Origin: Parcubacteria group bacterium | GTDB lineage: Bacteria; Patescibacteriota; Minisyncoccia; Portnoybacterales; UBA2143 | Length of the DNA: 39,968 bases | Direction of reading: 5' to 3' | Assembly (NCBI GenBank): GCA_013203625.1 | Contig: JABMPX010000016.1 | Span: 1 to 39,968, forward strand | In this document: positions 31,999 to 38,674 of the stretch, in pieces | How positions within the stretch are numbered: the stretch's first letter is position 1 | Layout: every line of letters begins with the position of its first letter | The notes under the pieces: generated by a model | Told to the model about the DNA's origin: nothing | The model's database searches: none | Seen by the model: the letters and a program-made list of their open reading frames with translations, nothing else | Made by a program: the position numbers and the translations under genes

Positions 31999-32694
31999 AT
32001 GAAAAAAATAAGATTTTATTTAAACAAAGATTTAGACAAATTTATGGCCGTGCAGTTTCTTAACGAGAAGGCTGCCGGCGTTGATTTTGGCAAGGGGATT
32101 GTTAAATTGCATCCCGATTTGGCGAATATCGTAGAAATGGATGAAAAACAGAAAAAATCGGTCATCAATAAATACTTTGACGAATATTATAAAAAAAATA
32201 GAAAAGACTTGCAGGAAAGACTATTATTATTCAGAAAAGAATGGAGGAAAATAGAAAAAAGCTTTTTTGGTATTTCAGAATCGTTATTTAATGGATTTTC
32301 TTTCCAAAAGGGCATGTACATCGCTTATCTTTCCATTATAGACTGCAATCCAAGGTTTCTTGAGTCAAAAACCTTCCAGGTTTTTTACAGAAAAAACATA
32401 AACGATGCTATCTATACGATCGCTCACGAACTTCTTCATTTTATTTTCTTTGATTTTTTGAACCAGAAGTTATCAAAAGAAAGCAAGATTTTGTCAGAAG
32501 AGAAAATATGGGATTTATCTGAAATCTTTAATGTCATACTTTTAAAGTCAGATGTATTTAAAGGACTTATTAATAAGAAAGTGATCAAACCGTATCCTGA
32601 TCACAAAAAATATTTGGTATCTTTCGAAAAAGCATACAGAGAATCTGTAAATACAAAAGATTTTATTCTGCGAGGTATTGATATCCTAAAGTAA
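31999..32694 (+). CDS. Soluble HExxH (HELLH) metallopeptidase-like protein
   Basis: A 231-aa protein without signal peptide. Residues about 138-146 read YTIAHELLHFIFFDF, a zincin HExxH on a hydrophobic helix. A downstream acidic segment (SEEKIWDLSEIFNVI) could give the third ligand (gluzincin-like). The N-terminal part (FYLNKDLDKFMAVQFLNEKAAGVDFGKGIVKLHPDL) resembles no family I know. It lies in the tRNA-Gln island, convergent with the radical SAM gene and 44 nt from it. It could process the peptide's leader, but this is context only; family and substrate are unknown. Confidence 0.7.
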   Translation: MKKIRFYLNKDLDKFMAVQFLNEKAAGVDFGKGIVKLHPDLANIVEMDEKQKKSVINKYFDEYYKKNRKDLQERLLLFRKEWRKIEKSFFGISESLFNGFSFQKGMYIAYLSIIDCNPRFLESKTFQVFYRKNINDAIYTIAHELLHFIFFDFLNQKLSKESKILSEEKIWDLSEIFNVILLKSDVFKGLINKKVIKPYPDHKKYLVSFEKAYRESVNTKDFILRGIDILK

Positions 32695-32696
32695 AA

Positions 32697-32721
32697 ATAG
32701 GAGAAGCATCGCTTCTCCTAT
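32697..32721 (-). terminator. Terminator of the radical SAM gene
   Basis: ATAGGAGAAGC-GAT-GCTTCTCCTAT is a perfect 11-bp stem. On the minus strand it is followed by TTTTTAC, 16 nt after the maturase stop. It may also help stop the convergent HELLH transcript, though no T run follows on the plus strand. Confidence 0.85.
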
Positions 32722-32737
32722 TCAGAGTTGGTTTTGG

Positions 32738-34090
32738 TTATTGATTTTGTTTTTCCCAAAGATCTTTGATGAGAAATTCCACAGTTGTTTTGGCGTGGAC
32801 ACAGAATCTGTCGTCCAGTGACCAAAGCGTTCCGTGCCGTTTGTAAGCACTGTAGAGGCATCCGCCACCGCAATTTCCCAGGGCTATGCAGTTTTTACAT
32901 TCATCCATAGATAAGGGCGAGCGACTTCTCCATTCTTTCCAGAACTGATGTTTTTCCGGCTCGAATGTTTCAAATGGTTCGGAAACAAAGTATTCCTTTG
33001 ATCCGCAGAACGCTTGGCAAGTCCCGATTTTCCCGTCGGGACTGATGACAATTTGCAAGCCACAGCCGCCACAATCACTTAAAACAGGTTCTTTTTCAAC
33101 GAAGCATTTCACCCGGCGCATGATCCGATCTTCGTAAACGCCTTTTTCACGAGCGATTTTGAAGCATTCAATCAATTTTTTGGCAGCTAATCGGGAATAC
33201 TTGCCATAATCATCTTCTGTCATATTCTGACTGTTTTCAATCAGGATGTTGAATCCCATACCCTTGGCTTCGAGTTCATTAATAGTCCAGCGAACAACAT
33301 CTTCCAACTGGAAAATATTGTGCTGGTCTACGGTAATGCAGATTCCAAGTCTTGCTCCAGCAGATTTGGCCAGATTGTAGCCTTTGATAACATCATCGAA
33401 AGACCACTTGCCGGACTGATAAACCCTTTTTTTATCGTGGATCTCTTTCGGTCCGTCAATGGAAATAGCTATTACGGCCTTCGATTCCTTGGCCTGCTCA
33501 ATTATTTCGTCTTCGAGCAGAATTCCGTTGGTATTGATCGTTACTGAAACGTGGGCAGGCAGAATTTGTTTTTCCTTGGCCTTGTCAATATACCGCAAAA
33601 CCGTCAGTAATGTTTGCCTGTTAAGCAGCGGTTCTCCGCCGTATATCACTATCTGTTGGTCTTTACTGTCGCTTTTTGCTATGCATCTTCCGAACATATC
33701 AATAGCTGCTATGGCAGTCTCTTCCTTCATAAAAGAAAATTTGTATCCTTTATCCATGTTTGCCAGGAAATAGCAGTAGCCGCACCTCAGGTTGCAGGCA
33801 TCGGTCAGCAGAAGATAAAGAATGTTTATGGAGGGATATTCAAGAGTGGCTCGATACGAATTGAATAATTCCAAACCATCAGAATTTTTTTCAATTAATA
33901 GACCGATTTGGACAAGAGAATCTAGGACTGATTTCGACTCATTGTCGAAAGCAATAAAGTTATTTCCCGATTTGCAGCTTTCAAAGAGTTGTTTTTCCAC
34001 AAAAGCGATTTCTAGACTCAAGCTGTGATATAGAGCCAGATAGTCATCATTCATTTGTAGAATGTGTAAAAACGGACTTGCTTTTAGCAT
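32738..34090 (-). CDS. Radical SAM/SPASM peptide maturase with PqqD-like N-terminus
   Basis: The start is ATG 34090 (MLKASPFLH, 450 aa), 7 nt after GAGGTGATAA; the track's extra 46 residues cross the terminator and peptide gene region and are not real. Residues about 10-85 (YLALYHSLSLEIAFVEKQLFE...VLDSLVQIGLLIE) fit a PqqD-like peptide-recognition domain. The radical SAM core has C99-C103-C106 in TDACNLRCGYCYF, IVIYGGEPLLNR and ISIDGPKEIHD. The SPASM region binds auxiliary clusters: CGGCGLQIVISPDGKIGTCQAF and CKNCIALGNCGGGC. Such enzymes install thioether or C-C links in RiPPs. The partner is the 34155 peptide. Richer in G+C than its neighbours. Confidence 0.93.
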   Translation of the reverse strand: MLKASPFLHILQMNDDYLALYHSLSLEIAFVEKQLFESCKSGNNFIAFDNESKSVLDSLVQIGLLIEKNSDGLELFNSYRATLEYPSINILYLLLTDACNLRCGYCYFLANMDKGYKFSFMKEETAIAAIDMFGRCIAKSDSKDQQIVIYGGEPLLNRQTLLTVLRYIDKAKEKQILPAHVSVTINTNGILLEDEIIEQAKESKAVIAISIDGPKEIHDKKRVYQSGKWSFDDVIKGYNLAKSAGARLGICITVDQHNIFQLEDVVRWTINELEAKGMGFNILIENSQNMTEDDYGKYSRLAAKKLIECFKIAREKGVYEDRIMRRVKCFVEKEPVLSDCGGCGLQIVISPDGKIGTCQAFCGSKEYFVSEPFETFEPEKHQFWKEWRSRSPLSMDECKNCIALGNCGGGCLYSAYKRHGTLWSLDDRFCVHAKTTVEFLIKDLWEKQNQ

Positions 34091-34107
34091 TTTTATCACC
34101 TCGCTAT

Positions 34108-34143
34108 AAAAAAACAAGGAGAAGCTCTTTGAACCCCTCCTTG
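34108..34143 (-). terminator. Intrinsic terminator/attenuator between peptide and maturase genes
   Basis: On the minus strand CAAGGAGGGGTTC-AAA-GAGCTTCTCCTTG forms a 13-bp stem (three G-T pairs) followed by TTTTTTT. It lies after the peptide stop and 18 nt before the maturase ATG. Partial readthrough would give much peptide and little enzyme. Confidence 0.88.
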
Positions 34144-34154
34144 CAGAAAGTTGG

Positions 34155-34307
34155 TTACTTACACGGGGTACATCGGCATGAGCCACAGGCAGTGCAATCG
34201 CAGGGTCGTGCGTTGACGGAATCTTCAATCGTGATTTTTCCCATCAGTTTTTCCTTCTCGGATTTGGCAGGAATTATCACTACGGGTCTTTTCGTCTTAT
34301 CGTGCAT
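34155..34307 (-). CDS. Cys-rich RiPP precursor peptide (50 aa), not in the ORF track
   Basis: It begins MHDKTKRPVVIIPAK and ends ARPCDCTACGSCRCTPCK-stop. All six cysteines lie in the last 15 residues as C-x-C-x2-C-x2-C-x-C-x2-C. The Lys/Glu-rich 35-residue front looks like a leader. GGGAGGTGATAATT before the ATG is a near-perfect SD. It lies directly upstream of a radical SAM/SPASM maturase on the same strand, separated by a terminator, the standard precursor-first order. The Cys spacing differs from SCIFF peptides as I remember them; a ranthipeptide-like (Cys thioether) product is inferred. No transporter is seen in the island. Confidence 0.88.
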   Translation of the reverse strand: MHDKTKRPVVIIPAKSEKEKLMGKITIEDSVNARPCDCTACGSCRCTPCK

Positions 34308-34367
34308 AATTATCACCTCCCTTCCAGTTAAAGTTTATTTTTGTTAAAGGGCCAATACAACAGTTAA

Positions 34368-34395
34368 ATGATAACATTTGGACACAAAAAAGCAA
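34368..34395 (-). promoter_or_regulatory. Candidate promoter of the peptide gene
   Basis: On the minus strand TTGCTT (34395-34390), 16 nt, TATCAT (34373-34368), about 60 nt before the peptide ATG. TTGACT lies further upstream but has no well-placed -10. Confidence 0.4.
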
Positions 34396-34441
34396 GCTAA
34401 GTCAACCTAAATTATAATTAATACGTCTGGACAGAGGATGA

Positions 34442-34514
34442 GACGCGTCATTGTCTTATTTGAGACACCGAAAAGTACGCAAATTGTGTCTTAAAGTGTC
34501 TCATAATTTAAGAC
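34442..34514. promoter_or_regulatory. Dense dyad region upstream of the peptide operon
   Basis: It contains the GACGCGTC palindrome (34442), TGAGACAC (34461-34468) inverted against GTGTCTCA (34496-34503), TGTCTTA repeated at 34452 and 34487, and GTCTTAA (34488) inverted against TTAAGAC (34508). It could be an operator, a recombination site or a decayed element end. The rest of the gene-free 34308-34732 interval holds two predicted promoters and no ORF. Confidence 0.45.
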
Positions 34515-34642
34515 CCAGAGGCCTAAAATTTCGCTCCAAATCAAGCCTTGAAAAAGCCCATGGATGCTTGTATAATTGAAGTACTAAACCCGAGTACACA
34601 GCCACATGATTTTTTTATCTAAGGATTGTGGATAAAAAAACA

Positions 34643-34673
34643 TTGACACTTATTATTTTTTTTATAATATTAT
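34643..34673 (+). promoter_or_regulatory. Candidate promoter of the PsbP-like gene
   Basis: A perfect TTGACA at 34643 is followed by an AT-rich run with TATAAT at 34663 (spacer only 14) and TATTAT at 34668 (spacer 19). Neither spacing is ideal. Confidence 0.4.
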
Positions 34674-34732
34674 AAGAATGTTATTCTAAAGATAAGAAAA
34701 TTAATTTGCTAGATTATTTTTAACACAACAAT

Positions 34733-35389
34733 ATGAAGAATAAAAATATAATCTTGCTGGCTTTGGTCCTGGTCTTGGGTTTGCTAATCGGCGGAGTGTT
34801 TGTAAAATATACAACGCTTCCTTGTGATAGCAACATTTCTAAAAACAATGATGTTCCCAATTCAACAAATTCGACCGCCACTGAAAATAATAACGACGAT
34901 AAACTTGAAGATACAGATATAACATATGCCACTTTTTCTTCCCATAAAGCGGATTTTACTTTTGAATATCCAGATACATGGGTATACGCTGAAAGGGAAT
35001 TTAATGATACGATGGTTTGGGGATTTTATCCAAACTTGGATAATAATTATGACAGCGTTCCGCCTTATCTTGAGGTTCATTCTCCAATCTATGATCCGGG
35101 AGCAGTTTCTTTTTACTCAGGCGGAGGACCAGATTCAGCAAAAGGAAGCCCCTTCAGCTTTACTCTCTCTGTTTTCCCAACAAATGATCCCATGACCTTT
35201 GTTACTTACGAGCGATACGGTGCAGGAGAAAATGGAGGCGGTTATATTTATTGGCAAAAAGGAGAATATTTTGCAAATGCTAGTTTCTTACTTGATTACG
35301 ACAAATACAACCTCATAAGATTTTATTCTGCTCCAGAGAACGGAAGAGAAATTGGGCAACATATAGCTCGAAGCATCAAGATAAAATAG
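34733..35389 (+). CDS. Membrane-anchored protein with PsbP-like domain
   Basis: The 218-aa protein has an N-terminal transmembrane/signal segment (IILLALVLVLGLLIGGVFV), an Asn/Thr/Asp-rich linker (residues 30-62) and an extracellular domain starting ATFSSHKADFTFEYPDTWVYAEREF. The F-x-F-x-YP-x-x-W pattern is that of PsbP/DUF1795-like alpha-beta domains, often found in CPR surface proteins. A Gly-rich loop (YSGGGPDSAKGSPF) follows. It lies in the right part of the tRNA-Gln island, divergent from the peptide operon. It has no visible enzymatic motif; a passive envelope or binding role is likely. Confidence 0.65.
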   Translation: MKNKNIILLALVLVLGLLIGGVFVKYTTLPCDSNISKNNDVPNSTNSTATENNNDDKLEDTDITYATFSSHKADFTFEYPDTWVYAEREFNDTMVWGFYPNLDNNYDSVPPYLEVHSPIYDPGAVSFYSGGGPDSAKGSPFSFTLSVFPTNDPMTFVTYERYGAGENGGGYIYWQKGEYFANASFLLDYDKYNLIRFYSAPENGREIGQHIARSIKIK

Positions 35390-35406
35390 TAGCGACCGAA
35401 TAGAAT

Positions 35407-35465
35407 GGGGTCAGGATCCTTTTATTTTTGTTGATAATTACGTGAAAAGGTTCTAATTTCGTCCC
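35407..35465. repeat. REP-like sequence GGGGTCAGGATCC...TTTCGTCCC
   Basis: GGGGTCAGGATCCTTTT at the left end faces AAAAGGTTCTAATTTCGTCCC at the right end as an imperfect inverted repeat. GGGGTCAG-type ends are known to me from REP elements mobilised by RAYT transposases; the assignment is from memory. It lies just inside the right island boundary. Confidence 0.5.
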
Positions 35466-35474
35466 ATACAGCCA

Positions 35475-35498
35475 AGCCATAAGACTTTTTTATCGAGG
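35475..35498 (+). repeat. attR-like direct repeat
   Basis: Second perfect copy of the 24-bp tRNA-Gln 3' sequence (compare 31906-31929), preceded here by CAGCCA rather than by a tRNA body. Confidence 0.8.
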
Positions 35499-35561
35499 AG
35501 ACCCATTTCTTCGCTTAAATAAGTCAAAATAAGATGTTGCAGTTAATATTTTAATTAAAAT

Positions 35562-36434
35562 ATGATTATTCCAAAGATAATTATTGTAAAAACAGTTAAG
35601 GGACAAAGGTACGTAGATTTTATAGCTAAAGAAATAAATTTAGCTGGTTATCGTTGCGGCATAACGGATATAAAAAACTTAAAGGAGTATTTGAATAAAA
35701 ATAAATGTTCTTCTGAAGAAACTATTATTTATTCCCGGACAGCTCATCCAAATTATACGTATAAAGTTTTAAAAAATCTTGAAAAACAAGGTTATAAAAT
35801 TATAAATTCTCCAGAAGTAATAAGGCTGACAAGCGATAAATATCAATCCTGCATTTTTGCTCGAGAAAACGGTATTTCTTGCATTGACACTCTAAAAATA
35901 TCAAAAAAAGAAGCTTCATCTTTTATAAAAAGCAAGGCGAATAAATGGGAAAAAATTGTATTAAAACCAGTTACTAGTCAAGGGCAAGGTCAATATGCTT
36001 TCATGTTTGATGAAAATAATCTTTCGAAGATTGATGAAAAAATCTGCGCCATCCCGGCTAAAGAACTGATTGTTCAAAAATATCTCGATTATTCAAGGTT
36101 AAGTCGGGTAATTGTTATAGGTTTTAAGGCAATAAAAGAGGCTGTTTTTTATGATGAGCCGGAAAGCAATTGGAAATGTAGTGTTTGTCTTAATCCCGAG
36201 ATTAAGCTTTTCAAGAGTCCTCCTAAAGAGCTTTTGGAATTTGCTGAAGATGTTTCCAGAAAATTCAAAGCCGAAATTTGTTTTGTTGACATTTTCACAA
36301 CCGATAAGAAATATGTTTTGAACGAAATCAACACTGCCTGTAGTTTGATTATCCATGAAAGAATCAGCCGGTATAATATCTCAAAAGACATTGCTGGTTA
36401 TTTAATTAAAAAAATCAGAGAAGATTCAACTTAA
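35562..36434 (+). CDS. RimK/LysX-like ATP-grasp ligase
   Basis: The 290-aa protein follows the ATP-grasp plan: an N-terminal alpha/beta domain (IIVKTVKGQRYVDFIAKEINLAGY), KIINSPEVIRLTSDKYQSCIFARENGI at the domain hinge, nucleotide-binding KIVLKPVTSQGQGQYAF and LIVQKYLDYSRLSRVIVIGFKAI, and metal-binding ICFVDIFTTDKKYVLNEINTACSLI. Such enzymes join an amine to a carboxylate with ATP (for example glutamate or lysine additions to proteins or small peptides). The substrate is unknown. It lies just outside the right boundary of the tRNA-Gln island, so a link to the peptide is possible but unsupported. Confidence 0.85.
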   Translation: MIIPKIIIVKTVKGQRYVDFIAKEINLAGYRCGITDIKNLKEYLNKNKCSSEETIIYSRTAHPNYTYKVLKNLEKQGYKIINSPEVIRLTSDKYQSCIFARENGISCIDTLKISKKEASSFIKSKANKWEKIVLKPVTSQGQGQYAFMFDENNLSKIDEKICAIPAKELIVQKYLDYSRLSRVIVIGFKAIKEAVFYDEPESNWKCSVCLNPEIKLFKSPPKELLEFAEDVSRKFKAEICFVDIFTTDKKYVLNEINTACSLIIHERISRYNISKDIAGYLIKKIREDST

Positions 36435-36439
36435 GAAAA

Positions 36440-36463
36440 GGTTTGAATCCCTCCTCTCAGCCA
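36440..36463 (+). pseudogene. tRNA 3'-end remnant
   Basis: GGTTTGAATCCCTCCTCTCAGCCA looks like a T loop (TTTGAATCC), 3' acceptor strand, discriminator and CCA of a tRNA. No 5' half is present: the preceding bases are the end of the ATP-grasp gene. It is consistent with a leftover attachment site from a second tRNA-targeted insertion. Confidence 0.5.
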
Positions 36464-36467
36464 AATT

Positions 36468-36989
36468 ATGAAAAATATTATTTATTCAATTATTATTTTA
36501 GGAGTAATTGTTTCAGGCTGTTATTTCCTATATCGTCTTACTCAAAATGATTCTTTTGAAGGAATTAGTTCTATTGAAGATCAGCAAGAATTAACATTGC
36601 CTGGCCAGACAAAAGAAGCAGAACAAACAGAACAAACAGCGCAACAAACTCAGCCGAATTTTGACGAATTAACAGCTCAGATACTAAAAGAAGGTACAGG
36701 CCAGATAGCTGAAAACGGGAACAACGTAACAGTTCATTATGTTGGTGTTTTAGAAGATGGAACTAAATTTGATTCAAGTTTGGACAGAGGACAGCCTTTT
36801 GATTTCACATTGGGGGCAGGCCAGGTAATCAGTGGATGGGATTTGGGAGTTGCTGGAATGAAAGTTGGAGAGATAAGGAGATTATACATTCCTTCGGAAT
36901 TCGGTTATGGAGAAACTGGTACGCCAGGCGGGCCAATTCCGCCTAATGCCAATCTTATCTTTGATGTTGAACTTTTGGGAATTAATTAG
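36468..36989 (+). CDS. FKBP-type peptidyl-prolyl isomerase, membrane-anchored
   Basis: The 173-aa protein has an N-terminal hydrophobic segment ([15 protein letters not shown]), which may be a lipobox (VSGC) or a simple anchor. A Gln/Thr/Glu-rich linker follows. The FKBP domain occupies residues about 70-173: [66 protein letters not shown] and [16 protein letters not shown]. The proline-isomerase pocket residues (Tyr, Phe, Asp, Trp) are present. It probably assists folding outside the membrane. The gene directly follows the tRNA-like remnant. Confidence 0.94.
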   Translation: MKNIIYSIIILGVIVSGCYFLYRLTQNDSFEGISSIEDQQELTLPGQTKEAEQTEQTAQQTQPNFDELTAQILKEGTGQIAENGNNVTVHYVGVLEDGTKFDSSLDRGQPFDFTLGAGQVISGWDLGVAGMKVGEIRRLYIPSEFGYGETGTPGGPIPPNANLIFDVELLGIN

Positions 36990-37024
36990 TAAAATAAATC
37001 AAAGGTCGTATTAGTAAAATAAAT
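36985..37024 (+). repeat. 15-bp direct repeat after the FKBP gene
   Basis: ATTAGTAAAATAAAT occurs at 36985 (covering the FKBP stop) and again at 37010. It is a short AT-rich duplication, probably slippage. Confidence 0.5.
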
Positions 37025-37040
37025 TAAAAACGTTAAAACT

Positions 37041-37742
37041 ATGTTCAAAAAAATTATTATTTGTTCGTTCGTTGCTGTATGTTTTGCTTTTTGTTTTTCT
37101 TTTGTTTTAGCTGAAGAAACAGAAACAGGAGAAGAATTAGAAATTACAGCTGAAGAATTGGATATTGAAGAATCGGGTATTTTTTCTTGGTTTAAGAATG
37201 CGGTTGATACTATCCAAATATGGATCACCCGCGATCCAATTAAAAAAGCTGGATTAGAACTTAAAAAAGCCAGCCGTCAGATAGTTAAAGCAAGAGAATT
37301 TGTTCAGAATAATGCTGATGATGAAAATTTGCAGAATAGATTCAATGAGATAGATGAAAAATACCAGGGGTTTATTAATAGAATTAATAATAGAATTGGG
37401 CAATTCGATGAAGAAAATCTTAATTCAGAAAAATTTAAGAATTTTTTTGATAAATATATAGATCATCAATTTAAACATCTGCAGATTTTAGAAAAACTAG
37501 AAAATCAAGTTCCAGAAACAGTTATGGAAAAAATACAAGAAAAAAGACAAGAACATTTGGAAAAATTTAACGGGGTCATGAATAAAATACAAGAAAAGAA
37601 AGAGAATAAGGAACAAGAAACAAACAAGAACAATAATGATAACGGAGATGATGATAATAATGAAGAAGAGGATGATAATAACAATGGAAACAGTCAAAAT
37701 AATTCTGGGAATGGACAACAAAATCAAAAAGGTAACAATTAA
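37041..37742 (+). CDS. Secreted DUF5667-like helical protein with Asn/Asp tail
   Basis: The 233-aa protein has a signal peptide (MFKKIIICSFVAVCFAFCFSFVLAEE), an acidic stretch, and a helical region starting ITRDPIKKAGLELKKASRQIVKAREFVQ. DP-x-K-x-E/L-type helices of this kind characterise DUF5667-like domains in CPR proteins (assignment from memory). A coiled coil (ILEKLENQVPETVMEKIQEKRQEHLEKF) follows, and a low-complexity Asn/Asp/Gln tail closes the protein. The stop and the next start overlap (TAATG). Its function is unknown; it is exported. Confidence 0.75.
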   Translation: MFKKIIICSFVAVCFAFCFSFVLAEETETGEELEITAEELDIEESGIFSWFKNAVDTIQIWITRDPIKKAGLELKKASRQIVKAREFVQNNADDENLQNRFNEIDEKYQGFINRINNRIGQFDEENLNSEKFKNFFDKYIDHQFKHLQILEKLENQVPETVMEKIQEKRQEHLEKFNGVMNKIQEKKENKEQETNKNNNDNGDDDNNEEEDDNNNGNSQNNSGNGQQNQKGNN

Positions 37743-38674
37743 TGTTTCCAAAAGTTTTTATTATCATCCTTAATTGGAATAATTGGCCGGATACTTTAGA
37801 ATGTTTAGAATCGCTTAAAAACAATGACTACCCTAATTATCAGGTAGTCATTGTTGATAATGGGTCAAAAGAGAAATTCCAAATTTCAGATTCTGGGATA
37901 AAGGTTATTTATAATAAAAAAAATCTTGGGTTTTCTGGCGGGAATAATGTTGGTATTAAATACGCATTAGAACATGAAGCTGATTATGTTTTGCTTTTAA
38001 ACAATGACACTATTGTTAGCCAAAGTTTTTTAAGTAAATTGATTGAAATAGGGGAAAGTGATAATGATTTTGGGATTTTGGGCCCCAAGATTTATTTTAC
38101 TGATGAGCCTAAAAGAATCTGGTTTGCCGGGGGCCAAATTAACTGGCTATATAACAGAGGGACAATGAAAGGGTATGGCGAAATAGATAAGGGGCAGTAT
38201 AATAGTTCGGAGATATCCGCCAAAGGCGGACCAGCCTCTGGCTGGCAACAAGCGGAATATATTACTGGTTGCTGTCTTTTAATTAAAAAAGAAGTTATAA
38301 AAAAAATTGGTTTAATGCCAGAAGAGTATTTTTTGTATTACGAAGATACTGATTGGTCTTTAAAAGCGCAGAAAGCTGGATTTAAATGTATTTTTGTCCC
38401 AGAGGCCAGAATCTGGCATAAATGTTCAAAAAGTTCTATTGAAGGCTCTTCTTCATATATTTATTATCATATTAGAAATGGTCTAATCATGGCTCGAAAA
38501 TACGCTCCTTGGTATATTAAGCCATTAGTCCATTTAAATGCTTGGCAGCGGATTATCAAACAGATGATTAAATTGATTTTTTTTCCAAAAAAGCGGATTT
38601 GGGCCAAGTATATTTTATTAGGCATAAAGGATTTTTATTTTAAAAAATACGATAAATATGAAAATTGGAATTAA
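37742..38674 (+). CDS. Family 2 glycosyltransferase (rhamnosyltransferase-like)
   Basis: The 310-aa GT-A fold enzyme has FIIILNWNNWPDTLECLESLKNNDYPNYQVVIVDNGS, LGFSGGNNVGIKYALEHEADYVLLLNNDTIV (the DxD-like NDT), YITGCCLLIKKEVIKKIGLMPEEYFLYYEDTDWSLKAQKAGFKCIFVPEARIWHK (acceptor and ED motif), and a C-terminal amphipathic region. It resembles WbbL-type surface polysaccharide transferases and acts at the cytoplasmic membrane face. It starts inside the stop of the DUF5667-like gene and overlaps the next glycosyltransferase by 17 nt. Confidence 0.93.
   Translation: MFPKVFIIILNWNNWPDTLECLESLKNNDYPNYQVVIVDNGSKEKFQISDSGIKVIYNKKNLGFSGGNNVGIKYALEHEADYVLLLNNDTIVSQSFLSKLIEIGESDNDFGILGPKIYFTDEPKRIWFAGGQINWLYNRGTMKGYGEIDKGQYNSSEISAKGGPASGWQQAEYITGCCLLIKKEVIKKIGLMPEEYFLYYEDTDWSLKAQKAGFKCIFVPEARIWHKCSKSSIEGSSSYIYYHIRNGLIMARKYAPWYIKPLVHLNAWQRIIKQMIKLIFFPKKRIWAKYILLGIKDFYFKKYDKYENWN

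Larger units (their letters stand above)
31906..35498. mobile_element. 3.6-kb island integrated at tRNA-Gln
   Basis: It is bounded by perfect 24-bp direct copies of the tRNA-Gln 3' end and flank. It holds the HELLH protein gene, the Cys-rich peptide gene, its radical SAM maturase and a PsbP-like membrane protein. The peptide/maturase pair is visibly more GC-rich, with stronger SD sequences than neighbouring genes. No integrase is inside, so it is probably a deletion derivative or was mobilised in trans. Confidence 0.65.

Noticed and set aside
34091-34228. 46-residue N-terminal extension of the radical SAM protein in the ORF track
   Set aside because: It translates the terminator hairpin and part of the peptide gene in another frame; GAGGTGATAA 7 nt before ATG 34090 marks the true start.
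34155-34307. Peptide assigned to the SCIFF family
   Set aside because: It also has six Cys in a short peptide, but the spacing and leader differ from SCIFF as remembered; only the general ranthipeptide-like label is kept.
11326-34449. Shared GACGCGTCTCA at about 11326 and 34440 as a repeat family
   Set aside because: An 11-bp match within 40 kb is expected by chance and the flanks do not match.
34643-34668. TTGACA-N14-TATAAT as a certain sigma70 promoter
   Set aside because: The spacer is too short; only a low-confidence promoter is listed.
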